Source: Micromonospora sp. PLK6-60 (lineage in GTDB: Bacteria > Actinomycetota > Actinomycetes > Mycobacteriales > Micromonosporaceae). Taken from it: a stretch of 64,000 bases of DNA. Made by a program: the position numbers and the translations under genes. This document shows, in pieces, positions 7,045 through 15,301 of the stretch. Below the pieces are notes generated by a model. The model saw only the letters and a program-made list of their open reading frames with translations. It was not told where the DNA came from and made no database searches. The number at the start of each line of letters is the position of its first letter. Within the stretch, counting starts at the first letter, position 1. Location of the stretch: NCBI RefSeq assembly GCF_019890675.1, contig NZ_JAIOAA010000016.1, positions 62,001-126,000 on the forward strand, read 5' to 3'.

Positions 7045-8559
7045 ATGCCCACCGACCACGTCGACGTGCTGATCGTCGGTGCCGGGCTGTCCGGCATCGG
7101 CGCCGCGGTCCACCTGACCCGCGACTGCCCCGACCGGACGTACGCGGTGCTGGAGGCGCGCGGCGCGGTCGGCGGCACCTGGGACCTGTTCCGGTACCCG
7201 GGCGTGCGCTCCGACTCGGACATGTACACCCTCGGCTACTCGTTCAAGCCGTGGACCGACCCGAAGGCCATCGCCGACGGCGACGCCATCCGCGACTACG
7301 TGCGCCAGACCGCCCGCGAGTACGGCGTGGACCGGCACATCCGCTTCCACCACCGGGCGGTCCGCGCCGAGTGGGACAGCGCCACCGCCCGCTGGACCGT
7401 GCACGCCCACCGCGACGACACCGGCGCCGACACCGTGCTGACCTGCTCCTTCCTGTTCACCAACTCCGGCTACTACCGCTACGACGCCGGCTACACCCCG
7501 GAGTTGCCCGGCGTCGAGCGCTACGCCGGCCGGCTGGTGCACCCGCAGCACTGGCCGGCGGACCTCGACCACACCGGCCAGCGGGTGGTGGTGATCGGCA
7601 GCGGCGCCACCGCGGTCACCCTGGTCCCGGCGATGGCCGAGCGGGCCGCCCACGTCACCATGCTCCAGCGCTCACCGACGTACGTCATCGCGCTGCCCTC
7701 GCGCGACCGGCTCGCCGAGGCGTTGCGGCGCCGGCTGCCGGCGGCGGCCGCCTACGCCGTGGTGCGGTGGAAGAACGTGCTGCTCGGGGTGGCCAACTTC
7801 CAGCTCAGCCGGCGCGCCCCGGGCCTGGTGAAGCGGTTCCTGCGCCGGGCCGCGCGCGGCCGGCTGCCGGCCGGCTACGACGTCGACCGGCACTTCGCCC
7901 CCCGCTACGACCCGTGGGACCAGCGGCTGTGCGTGGTGCCCGACGGCGACCTGTTCGACGCGCTGCGCGCCGGCCGGGCCGCGGTGGTCACCGACACCAT
8001 CGACACGTTCACCGAGCGCGGCATCCGGCTGGCCTCCGGGGAGGAGCTGCCCGCCGACATCGTGGTCACCGCCACCGGGCTGAACCTGCTCGCCCTCGGC
8101 GGGATGACCCTCGCCGTCGACGGCCGGCAGGTCGACCTGGCCCGGACCGTGGCCTACAAGGGCATGATGCTCTCCGGCGTGCCGAACTTCGCGATGACCA
8201 TCGGCTACACCAACGCCTCCTGGACGCTCAAGGCCGACCTGGTCGCCACGTACGTCTGCCGGCTGCTGCGCCACCTCGACGCCACCGGCCAGCAGGTCGT
8301 CACCCCGCTCGCCCCGGACACCGACGACCTGGCACCGATCATCGACCTGAAGTCCGGGTACGTGCTGCGCGCCGTCGACCAACTGCCCAAGCAGGGGCCG
8401 GCCGCGCCCTGGCGGCTGCACCAGAACTACCCCCGCGACGTGCTGCTGATGCGACACGGCCGGCTCACCGACGCCGGGGTCCGCTTCTCCCGCGCCACCG
8501 CCACCCCGCCCACCGCCACGGGCGGACGCGCCCACCCCGCCGACACCCCCGTCGGCTGA
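7045..8559 (+). CDS. flavin-containing monooxygenase (Baeyer-Villiger-like)
   Basis: A 504-residue FAD- and NADPH-dependent monooxygenase. The FAD Rossmann motif is VLIVGAGLSGIGAAVHL (residues about 7-23). The NADPH site is RVVVIGSGATAVTL (about 183-196). Between them, YAGRLVHPQHWP closely fits the Baeyer-Villiger fingerprint FxGxxxHxxxWP with Tyr in place of the first Phe. Substrates of such enzymes are ketones, aldehydes or heteroatom compounds. The ATG at 7045 was chosen because GGGAG lies about 7 nt upstream and the FAD motif follows closely; TAGGGT at 7005-7010 is a candidate -10. It forms an operon with the SDR gene 40 bp downstream, suggesting sequential oxidation or reduction of one substrate. 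Confidence 0.88.
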   Translation: MPTDHVDVLIVGAGLSGIGAAVHLTRDCPDRTYAVLEARGAVGGTWDLFRYPGVRSDSDMYTLGYSFKPWTDPKAIADGDAIRDYVRQTAREYGVDRHIRFHHRAVRAEWDSATARWTVHAHRDDTGADTVLTCSFLFTNSGYYRYDAGYTPELPGVERYAGRLVHPQHWPADLDHTGQRVVVIGSGATAVTLVPAMAERAAHVTMLQRSPTYVIALPSRDRLAEALRRRLPAAAAYAVVRWKNVLLGVANFQLSRRAPGLVKRFLRRAARGRLPAGYDVDRHFAPRYDPWDQRLCVVPDGDLFDALRAGRAAVVTDTIDTFTERGIRLASGEELPADIVVTATGLNLLALGGMTLAVDGRQVDLARTVAYKGMMLSGVPNFAMTIGYTNASWTLKADLVATYVCRLLRHLDATGQQVVTPLAPDTDDLAPIIDLKSGYVLRAVDQLPKQGPAAPWRLHQNYPRDVLLMRHGRLTDAGVRFSRATATPPTATGGRAHPADTPVG

Positions 8560-8599
8560 CCGGCCCGGTCCACCCGACCGGCGGAAAGGAGCCGTACCC

Positions 8600-9487
8600 A
8601 TGCGCGACTTCGTCTTCCCCGGCGGGACCGCCGTGGTCACCGGCGCCGCCAGCGGCATCGGCGAGGCCCTCGCCCACGGCCTGGCCCGCCGCGGCGCCGA
8701 CCTGGTCCTGCTCGACCGGGACGGGCCCCGCCTCGACGCGGTGGTCACGGCGATCCGCGCCGCGCACCCCGACCGCCGGGTCGACACCCTGGTCGTCGAC
8801 CTGGCCGACCCGGCCGCCACCGACCGGGCCGGCGCCGAGCTGCGCGCCCGCCACCCGCGGCTCCGGCTGCTGGTCAACAACGCCGGCGTGGCGCTCGGCG
8901 GCCGCTTCGACCAGGTCACCCTGGACGAGTTCGAGTGGGTGGTCGACATCAACTTCCGGGCCGTGGTGCGGTTGACCCACGCGCTGCTGCCCGCGCTCAA
9001 GGCCGAGCCCGGCGCACACCTGGTCACCATCTCCAGCCTCTTCGGGCTGATCGCCCCGGCCGGGCAGGCCGCCTACTCGGCGAGCAAGTTCGCGGTGCGC
9101 GGCTTCACCGAGGCGCTGCGGCACGAGCTGGTCGACGACGGCATCGGCGTCACCTCCGTGCACCCCGGCGGCATCGCCACCCGGATCGCGGCCAGCGCCC
9201 GGGTCGGCAGCGGCGTGGACACCGAGGAGTACGAGGCGGGCCGCCGGCAGTTCGAGAAGCTGCTGTCCATCCCGCCCGCCACCGCGGCCGAGGTGATCCT
9301 GCGCGGGGTGGCCCGCCGGCGCGGCCGGGTGCTGATCGGCTGGTCGGCGAAGCTGCCCGACCTGCTGGCCCGGGTCGCACCCGCGTCGTACGGGCGGGTG
9401 CTGGCGCTCGGGCTCAACCGGGCCGGCGGATCGGCCCTCCGGTCCACCGCCCGCCCGGCACCCGCCGACCCGGCCGCCGTCGACTGA
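8600..9487 (+). CDS. short-chain dehydrogenase/reductase
   Basis: A 295-residue classical SDR. The cofactor motif is AVVTGAASGIGEALA (residues about 12-26), followed by LVNNAGVALGG, the catalytic Ser in TISSLFGL and the catalytic YSASK motif in AAYSASKFAVRGFTEALR. The extended C-terminus (about 60 residues after the core) ends in an Arg/Ala/Pro-rich tail. The start ATG has AAAGGAG 9 nt upstream. It follows the flavin monooxygenase by 40 bp and is convergent with the photolyase. The reaction is a carbonyl/alcohol interconversion with NAD(P); the substrate is unknown but probably shared with the upstream monooxygenase. Confidence 0.9.
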   Translation: MRDFVFPGGTAVVTGAASGIGEALAHGLARRGADLVLLDRDGPRLDAVVTAIRAAHPDRRVDTLVVDLADPAATDRAGAELRARHPRLRLLVNNAGVALGGRFDQVTLDEFEWVVDINFRAVVRLTHALLPALKAEPGAHLVTISSLFGLIAPAGQAAYSASKFAVRGFTEALRHELVDDGIGVTSVHPGGIATRIAASARVGSGVDTEEYEAGRRQFEKLLSIPPATAAEVILRGVARRRGRVLIGWSAKLPDLLARVAPASYGRVLALGLNRAGGSALRSTARPAPADPAAVD

Positions 9488-9493
9488 CTCGCC

Positions 9494-10933
9494 TCACGGC
9501 GGGTTCGCGCCACGCTTCTCCTCCTGGGCCAGCACCGCCTCCCGGCGCTGCGGGTCGTCCCGGTCGGCCAGCTCGGCCGCCAGCCGCGGGTCGCCGGCCA
9601 GCCGCTCCCGGTTGCGGTGCAGGAACGCCTCGAACCCCCCGGAGTACGGGCAGGCCGCGTCGCCGAGCACCCGTTCCGGCTGGTAGCGGCAGCCGGCGCA
9701 GTAGTCGCTGACCTCGTCGATGTAGCTGCCGTCCACCGCGTACGGCCGGGTGTCCACCCGGGCCAGGTCGGCGTACTGGCTCATGCCGATCACGGTCGCG
9801 TTCATCACCCAGTCCGTGCCGTCGACGAAGCAGTCGCGGAACCAGTCCACCAGCGCGGCCGGCCGCCAGCCCCGCTGCAACGCGTAGTTGCCCAGCACCA
9901 GCAACCGCTGCGGCTGGTGCACCCAGGCCCGGTCCCGCACCCCGGCCAGCGCGTCGGCCAGGCACCGCGCCTCCACCGCGTCGGCGTCCAGCTCCCGGAA
10001 CCACTCCGGCACCGGCTCGGTGGCGGCCAGCCAGCCCTGCCCCCGGAAGCGCGGCGCGAGATACCAGTACAGCTGCCAGAGGAACTCCCGCCAGCCGAAC
10101 AGCTGCCGGACGAACGGCTCCACCGAGGACAACGGGACGCTGCCGTCCCGCCAGGCACGCTCGGCCGCCCGGATCGCCGGCTCCGGGTCGAGCAGCCCGA
10201 GGTTGAACGAGGAGGAGAGCAGGCTGTGCGCCAGCAGCGGGTCGTCGGCGCTCATCACCCCGCCGTACCGGCCGTGCTCGGGCAGCCGGTGCCGCAGGAA
10301 GTGCGTCAGCCGGGCCTGCGCCTCGGCGTGCGTGGCCGGATATCGGCGGGGCCCGTCCCGACCGACGAACCGCACCCCGTCGGCGGCCCAGCGGTCCAGG
10401 TCGCGGCGCACCTCGGCGTCGATCTCGTCCTCCACCACCGCCGGCGGCGGTGGCACGTCCAGCGGCTCGGCGCGACCGCCCGGCCGGCCCCGGCCCGGGC
10501 CGTCCACCAGCACCCCGTGCCGCCGGCAGGCGTGCCGGTACCAGTCGGTCATCCGCAGCGGACCGCGCCGCCGGTCCGCCCAGTCGGCGAACTCCGCCAG
10601 GTCGGTGACGAAGCCGCGCGGCGGCAGCACCGTCAACTCCGGCACCGAGCGGGCCAGCTCAAGCAGGTCGCGGGAGGTCGGGTGGCAGACCTCGACCGGG
10701 CCGGGCACCCGGGCCAGCGCCTCCCGTACCGTGCCGGCGCGCAGCACCAGTGCCCGGTCGCCCAGCTCGGCGGCGCGGTGCCGCAGCGCGGAGAGGAGCA
10801 GGTGGGCCTTCTGCCGGTGCAGCGGCGCCCGCGCGAACGCCTCCCGCGCCTCGATCAGCAGCACCGGCTGCCGGTCGTCGTCGAGGAAATGCGGACCGAG
10901 CTGGTCGGCGAGCAGCCACCGGCGAGCAGTCAT
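9494..10933 (-). CDS. cryptochrome/photolyase-related protein (FeS-BCP type)
   Basis: A 479-residue protein of the iron-sulfur bacterial cryptochrome/(6-4) photolyase group (PhrB-like), which binds FAD and a [4Fe-4S] cluster. The N-terminus WLLADQLGPHFLD is typical. FAD-binding regions include GWREFLWQLYWYLAP, VHQPQRLLVLGNYALQRGW and DWVMNATVIGMSQYADLAR. The C-terminal EVSDYCAGCRYQPERVLG followed by ACPYS supplies Cys ligands of the cluster. Light-dependent repair of (6-4) lesions or blue-light signalling is the expected role. The ATG at 10933 has CAGAAT (10940-10945, reverse strand) 6 nt upstream and no Shine-Dalgarno, indicating a leaderless message. It is convergent with the SDR gene. Confidence 0.9.
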   Translation of the reverse strand: MTARRWLLADQLGPHFLDDDRQPVLLIEAREAFARAPLHRQKAHLLLSALRHRAAELGDRALVLRAGTVREALARVPGPVEVCHPTSRDLLELARSVPELTVLPPRGFVTDLAEFADWADRRRGPLRMTDWYRHACRRHGVLVDGPGRGRPGGRAEPLDVPPPPAVVEDEIDAEVRRDLDRWAADGVRFVGRDGPRRYPATHAEAQARLTHFLRHRLPEHGRYGGVMSADDPLLAHSLLSSSFNLGLLDPEPAIRAAERAWRDGSVPLSSVEPFVRQLFGWREFLWQLYWYLAPRFRGQGWLAATEPVPEWFRELDADAVEARCLADALAGVRDRAWVHQPQRLLVLGNYALQRGWRPAALVDWFRDCFVDGTDWVMNATVIGMSQYADLARVDTRPYAVDGSYIDEVSDYCAGCRYQPERVLGDAACPYSGGFEAFLHRNRERLAGDPRLAAELADRDDPQRREAVLAQEEKRGANPP

Positions 10934-11106
10934 CCATCGATTCTGCCCACTCCGGCCGGTGCCGTCGCGGCGACCGGGGGTGTGTCCCGGGGGTGATCCG
11001 GGTGACGCTCGGCACTTTCCCGCGCACGCACCGCCTGTTCCACCTCGGCCGGCACCGCTGCCGGTGGGGGTGGGCCGGCGGGTCGCCGCCCGGCCTGCCG
11101 GGCCGC

Positions 11107-11517
11107 TCAGCGGCGGCGGGTGAGCGAGTCCAGCACCAGGGTGAGCCCGGCGCCGACCAGCCAGACGTCCTTGGCCAGACCGATGCCGGCCTGGCTGGGC
11201 CGGAGGCTGGTGCCCTCCCGCATGCCCGGTGTCCTGAGGTAGAGCTGGACCAGCCCGGCGCCGAAGGCGGCCAGCCCCGCCCCGGCCAGCAGCGACGGCA
11301 CGAACGGCGCGATCAGCGCCGCGCCCAGCGCGATCTCGGCCCGGGACAGCAGCTTGGCGAACCGGTCGGGATCGTACTGTTCCAGCTGGGGGATCGCGCC
11401 CACCGCCATGCCGTGCATGGCCGCCGCGGCCTGCCCTTCCAGGGTGCGCTTGCCGAGCCCGGAATTCAGGATGAACGCGCCGATGCTGACCCGCAGCGGC
11501 GCATGCGCCAACCTCAT
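11107..11517 (-). CDS. DoxX-like small membrane protein
   Basis: A 136-residue protein with three to four hydrophobic segments (IGAFILNSGLG, IALGAALIAPFVPSLLAG, LAAFGAGLVQLYL and VWLVGAGLTLVLDSL). The pattern and length fit DoxX/DoxD-like membrane proteins, some of which work with thiol or oxidative-stress enzymes. ATG at 11517 has GGGAG 6 nt upstream. It is divergent from the mycothiol-dependent dehydrogenase at 11660, with 142 bp between, so shared regulation by thiol or formaldehyde stress is possible but not shown. Family assignment is moderate. Confidence 0.65.
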   Translation of the reverse strand: MRLAHAPLRVSIGAFILNSGLGKRTLEGQAAAAMHGMAVGAIPQLEQYDPDRFAKLLSRAEIALGAALIAPFVPSLLAGAGLAAFGAGLVQLYLRTPGMREGTSLRPSQAGIGLAKDVWLVGAGLTLVLDSLTRRR

Positions 11518-11659
11518 GATCACTCCCGTCGGACGGTGCAGAGCCGGGCCCCGGGTACCCGGGGAGGCGGGGGATAACCGCTCCCGCGCCCAGCTGGGCC
11601 GGCGGCGCTGATCGGCGGTAGGTTCGCGGGAGAGCGGCATCGACCAGCAGGGGGGCACA

Positions 11660-12748
11660 GTGAGCCAGGAAGTCCGGGGAGTCGTCTCGCGGCGCAAGGG
11701 CGCGCCGGTCGAGGTCACCACCATCGTCGTGCCCGACCCGGGGCCGGGCGAGGCGGTGGTCCGCGTCCAGTCGTGCGGGGTCTGCCACACCGACCTGCAC
11801 TACCGCGAGGGCGGCATCAACGACGACTACCCGTTCCTGCTCGGCCACGAGGCCGCCGGCATCGTCGAGCAGGTGGGGGAGGGGGTCACCGACGTCGCCC
11901 CCGGCGACTTCGTGGTGCTGAACTGGCGCGCGGTCTGCGGCCGGTGCCGGGCCTGCCGGCGGGGCCGGCCGTGGTACTGCTTCAACACCCACAACGCCGC
12001 CCGCAAGATGACCCTCACCGACGGCACCGAGCTGTCGCCGGCGCTGGGCATCGGCGCCTTCGCCGAGAAGACCCTCGTGCACGCCGGGCAGTGCACCAAG
12101 GTCGACCCGTCCGCCCGGGCGGCGGCGGTGGGCCTGCTGGGCTGCGGCGTCATGGCCGGCCTGGGCGCGGCCATGAACACCGGCCAGGTCACCCGGGGCG
12201 ACTCGGTCGCGGTGATCGGCTGCGGCGGGGTCGGCGACGCCGCGGTCGCCGGCGCGGCCCTGGCCGGGGCGACCACGATCATCGCGGTGGACACCGACGC
12301 CCGCAAGCTCGACTGGGCGCGCAGGTTCGGCGCCACCCACACCGTCAACGCCTCCGCCGAGGACCCGGTCGAGGCGATCCGGGCCGCCACCGGCGGGTTC
12401 GGCGCCGACGTGGTGATCGACGCGGTGGGCCGCCCGGAGACCTGGAAGCAGGCGTTCTACGCCCGCGACCTGGCCGGCACGGTGGTGCTGGTGGGCGTGC
12501 CCACCCCGGAGATGACCGTCGAGCTGCCGCTGCTGGACGTCTTCGGTCGCGGCGGCGCGCTCAAGTCCAGCTGGTACGGCGACTGCCTGCCCAGCCGGGA
12601 CTTCCCGATGCTCACCGAGCTGTACCGGCAGGGCCGCCTCGACCTGGACGCGTTCGTCACCGAGGAGATCGCCCTGGACCAGGTGGAGGAGGCGTTCACC
12701 CGGATGCACCACGGCGACGTGCTGCGCTCGGTGGTGGTGTTCCCGTGA
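11660..12748 (+). CDS. mscR: S-(hydroxymethyl)mycothiol dehydrogenase
   Basis: A 362-residue class-III-type zinc alcohol dehydrogenase. Catalytic zinc ligands are in SCGVCHTDLHYREGG and GHEAAG. The structural-zinc Cys quartet is in VCGRCRACRRGRPWYC. The NAD-binding motif is VIGCGGVGDAAVAG. The ending RSVVVFP is typical. It oxidises the mycothiol adduct of formaldehyde with NAD and can reduce S-nitrosomycothiol, so it also links to nitric-oxide detoxification. The GTG start has AGGGGGG upstream. The stop overlaps the start of a metallo-hydrolase (GTGA), the usual operon partner. Mycothiol use confirms an actinobacterial host. Confidence 0.93.
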   Translation: MSQEVRGVVSRRKGAPVEVTTIVVPDPGPGEAVVRVQSCGVCHTDLHYREGGINDDYPFLLGHEAAGIVEQVGEGVTDVAPGDFVVLNWRAVCGRCRACRRGRPWYCFNTHNAARKMTLTDGTELSPALGIGAFAEKTLVHAGQCTKVDPSARAAAVGLLGCGVMAGLGAAMNTGQVTRGDSVAVIGCGGVGDAAVAGAALAGATTIIAVDTDARKLDWARRFGATHTVNASAEDPVEAIRAATGGFGADVVIDAVGRPETWKQAFYARDLAGTVVLVGVPTPEMTVELPLLDVFGRGGALKSSWYGDCLPSRDFPMLTELYRQGRLDLDAFVTEEIALDQVEEAFTRMHHGDVLRSVVVFP

Positions 12749-13374
12749 CCGTCCGCGTCGACCACACCGTCACCTCCGGCACCTTCTCCCTCGACGGGCA
12801 GACCTTCGACGTCGACAACAACGTCTGGGTGGTCGGCGACGACCACGAGTGCGTCGTCGTCGACGCGCCGCACGACGTGCCGGCCATCCTGCGCGCCGTC
12901 GGCGACCGCCGGGTCGTCGCCATCCTGGCCACCCACGCCCACGACGACCACGTACGCGTCGCGCCGGAGCTGGCCCGGGCCACCGGCGCGCCGGTGCTGC
13001 TGCACCCCGCCGACCGGGTGCTGTGGGACCTGGTCCACCCCGACACCGCCCCCGACGGGGAGCTGACCGACGGCCAGTCGGTCGAGGTCGCCGGCACCAC
13101 GCTGCGGGTGCTGCACACCCCCGGGCACAGCCCCGGCGCGGTCAGCCTGCACGCCCCCGAGCTCGCGGCGGTGTTCACCGGCGACACCCTCTTCGCCGGC
13201 GGGCCCGGCGCCACCGGCCGCTCGTACAGCGACTTCGGCACCATCATCGACTCGATCCGGGGCCGGCTGCTCACCCTGCCGCCGGAGACGGTCGTCCACA
13301 CCGGACACGGCGACGACACCAGCATCGGCGCCGAGGCGCCGCACCTCGACGAGTGGATCGCCCGGGGGCACTGA
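12745..13374 (+). CDS. MBL-fold hydrolase coupled to MscR
   Basis: A 209-residue metallo-beta-lactamase-fold protein. The metal motif is THAHDDHVRVAPE (the HxHxDH pattern with Asp in the spacer), followed by LHTPGHSPGAVSLH, FTGDTLFAGGPGATGRS and VVHTGHGDDT. This glyoxalase-II-like family is regularly the partner of mycothiol-dependent formaldehyde dehydrogenase and is thought to hydrolyse the S-formylmycothiol product to formate and mycothiol. The GTG start overlaps the mscR stop by 4 nt, so translation is coupled. Formate produced here could feed the formate dehydrogenase at 29.9 kb, which is an inference. Confidence 0.88.
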   Translation: MTVRVDHTVTSGTFSLDGQTFDVDNNVWVVGDDHECVVVDAPHDVPAILRAVGDRRVVAILATHAHDDHVRVAPELARATGAPVLLHPADRVLWDLVHPDTAPDGELTDGQSVEVAGTTLRVLHTPGHSPGAVSLHAPELAAVFTGDTLFAGGPGATGRSYSDFGTIIDSIRGRLLTLPPETVVHTGHGDDTSIGAEAPHLDEWIARGH

Positions 13375-13429
13375 CCCCGGCCGGCCGGTCCGCGGTCGCG
13401 GCCGGCCCGCCCGCCGGTGGCGGCCGGCG

Positions 13430-13837
13430 TCAACGCTCGCCGTCGAGCACCGGCTTGACGTCGAGCACGGGCGTGCCGTCCAGCGCCTCCAGGTCGGCCA
13501 CCCGCACCCGCACGCCGTCGACCTCGAGCACCCGGACCCGGTGCAGGCCCACCGGGTTCGGGCGGTGCGGGGAGCGGGTGGCGAAGACCCCGGTCTGCGG
13601 GCGGGACGCGTCGCCACGCGGGTGCACCACCAGCACGTCCCGCCGGGCCCGGTCCAACCAGGTCAGCACCAGCACGTCCGCGCCGGGGGCCAGGCCGCGC
13701 AGCGCCGGTGCGTACGCCTCGTCGAAGACCAGCCACGCCGGCGGCGCGCCCTCGTCGCCCTGTTTCGGCGCGGTCGCCGGGTCGGTCAGCGGGGACACCA
13801 CCCGGCCGACGGGGCGCAGCGGGACGTCGCCGGTCAT
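13430..13837 (-). CDS. TrmO/TsaA-like SAM-dependent tRNA methyltransferase-family protein
   Basis: A 135-residue protein with the TsaA/TrmO pattern: LRPVGRVVSPLTDPATAPKQ, AYAPALRGLAPGADVLVLTW and the hallmark FATRSPHRPNPVGLHRVRVL followed by LEALDGTPVLDVKPVLD. TrmO N6-methylates t6A37 in tRNA using S-adenosylmethionine; this is a short single-domain version. ATG at 13837 overlaps the stop of the upstream MEDS/STAS gene (ATGA), so the two are coupled. Whether it acts on tRNA or another target is not shown. It is convergent with the MscR operon. Confidence 0.85.
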   Translation of the reverse strand: MTGDVPLRPVGRVVSPLTDPATAPKQGDEGAPPAWLVFDEAYAPALRGLAPGADVLVLTWLDRARRDVLVVHPRGDASRPQTGVFATRSPHRPNPVGLHRVRVLEVDGVRVRVADLEALDGTPVLDVKPVLDGER

Positions 13838-14679
13838 GCCGACACCTGCCCCGGGTGGCCCGGCCCGGTCGCCCGCGCCAGGTCCAGCAGCCGCCGCAGC
13901 CGCGGTCGGCAGCCGACCAGCCGTACGCCGTCGTCGCCGAGCCCGGCCAGCACGTGCGCCGTGTCGACGTCGGCGAAGGTCAGCTCCGACAGGTCCAGCA
14001 CCGCCGGCCGTCCGGCCAGTTCGGCCAGCACCGCCCGGACCGCGAGCCGGTTGCTCTGGTCGACCTGCCCCACCAGCCGCAGGCCCGGCGGCTCGTCCGT
14101 GCGGTACGCCCGCAGCGCCGGCCGCCACCCCCGGCCGAGGTGCGGGCCGCCGGTCGACGGGTGGGCGGCGCCGATCGTCCGCAGCTGACCCGGCGGGAAC
14201 AGCCGCCGGTCGTACAGGCAGAGCCCGGTGGCCCGGCGGTCCAGGAACAGCCGGTTGACGTCGGCCTCGTACCGGCTCAGCTCCCGAAGCCCCACCCCGA
14301 CGCGCACCGCCCACCCCATGTCGGCGGCGATCCGCAGGCCCGGGTAGCGCTCCTCGCGGGCCCGGTCGATCTCGGCGGCGAAGGCGGCGCGCACGTCGCC
14401 GGCCCGGAACGGCCCGCCCGCGAGGTAGCTCTCCACCGCCGGCAGGATCCGCAGCCGCCCGCTCGCCAGCGCCTCCTCCGTGGGCACGCCGGCGCGGTCG
14501 AGGCGCTCCCGCATGGCGGCCGGGGCGGTCGTGCCGGTGTAACAGATGACCTTCTGCCCGAGCCGCAGGCCGGTCGCGGCGAAGGCGTCGGCGGCGTCGA
14601 GACCGGCGGCCTCGTCGTCGTACGCCCAACAGACGTGGTCACCCAGCCGCACCTGGTCGACCGCCGCGCTTGCCGTCAC
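13834..14679 (-). CDS. MEDS-domain sensor fused to STAS-like domain
   Basis: A 281-residue protein. Residues about 8-165 match the MEDS domain of DcmR-type sensory proteins: LGDHVCWAYDDEA, KVICYTGTT, MRERL, LRILPAVESYL then GWAVRVGVGLRELSRYEADVNRLF and CLYDRRLFPP. Residues about 195-275 resemble a STAS domain (RLVGQVDQSNRLAVRAVLAE, VLDLSELTFADVDTAHVL, VRLVG). MEDS domains are implicated in sensing hydrocarbon-like or redox signals; STAS domains act in anti-sigma antagonist systems. The combination suggests a stress-signalling regulator. GTG at 14679 has GGAAGG 8 nt upstream. It is translationally coupled to the TrmO-like gene, for which I know no mechanistic link. Confidence 0.8.
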   Translation of the reverse strand: MTASAAVDQVRLGDHVCWAYDDEAAGLDAADAFAATGLRLGQKVICYTGTTAPAAMRERLDRAGVPTEEALASGRLRILPAVESYLAGGPFRAGDVRAAFAAEIDRAREERYPGLRIAADMGWAVRVGVGLRELSRYEADVNRLFLDRRATGLCLYDRRLFPPGQLRTIGAAHPSTGGPHLGRGWRPALRAYRTDEPPGLRLVGQVDQSNRLAVRAVLAELAGRPAVLDLSELTFADVDTAHVLAGLGDDGVRLVGCRPRLRRLLDLARATGPGHPGQVSA

Positions 14680-14786
14680 CGTCGTCGCCTTCCGATTGAC
14701 GCGACCTCACTGTAGCGCCGGGGGCACCCGGGTCACGAGCGTCGCGGCGGCCGGCGCGTCCATGGTGCCGACTAGGATCGGCGGGC

Positions 14787-15251
14787 ATGACGCAGGATCA
14801 GCACACCGCGCGGCCGGCCGTACGTCAGCTGCGTCTCGTGGTCGAGGCCGAGGACTACGACGCGGCCGTGCGCTTCTTCCGGGACGTGCTCGGCCTGCCC
14901 GAGCAGGCCGCCTTCTCCGGCGGTGACGGGGCCCGGGTGGTGATCCTCGACGCCGGCCGGGCGACGCTGGAGCTCGCCAATCCGGCGCAGAAGCGCATGA
15001 TCGACGAGGTGGAGGTCGGGCGTCAGGTCGCGCCGCGGATCCGGGTGGCGTTCGAGGTGGACGACGCCACCACGGTCACCGGGCGGCTCGTCGAGGCCGG
15101 CGCCACCGAGGTCGCCCCGCCGACCGTCACCCCGTGGCAGTCGCTCAACTCGCGCCTCGATGCGCCGGCCGGTCTGCAGATCACCGTCTTCCAGGAGCTG
15201 ACCGACCTCGACGGGCGGTCCACGCTGGACGGTTTCGGCACCGACGGTTGA
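14787..15251 (+). CDS. VOC-family (glyoxalase/bleomycin-resistance fold) protein
   Basis: A 154-residue single-domain VOC protein. It shows two beta-alpha-beta-beta-beta repeats, the first from VRQLRLVVEAEDYDAAVRFF to LELANPAQ and the second from RIRVAFEVDDATTVTGRLVE to ITVFQEL. VOC proteins are metal-dependent isomerases, dioxygenases or drug-binding proteins; the exact role is not predictable. The ATG has TAGGAT (14773-14778) 8 nt upstream and no Shine-Dalgarno, indicating leaderless transcription. It is divergent from the MEDS gene. Confidence 0.85.
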   Translation: MTQDQHTARPAVRQLRLVVEAEDYDAAVRFFRDVLGLPEQAAFSGGDGARVVILDAGRATLELANPAQKRMIDEVEVGRQVAPRIRVAFEVDDATTVTGRLVEAGATEVAPPTVTPWQSLNSRLDAPAGLQITVFQELTDLDGRSTLDGFGTDG

Positions 15252-15301
15252 CCGGCGAAACTCCGGTGCGGGCCGGTGAAGGGTCACCGATACTCGGCCC
15301 T

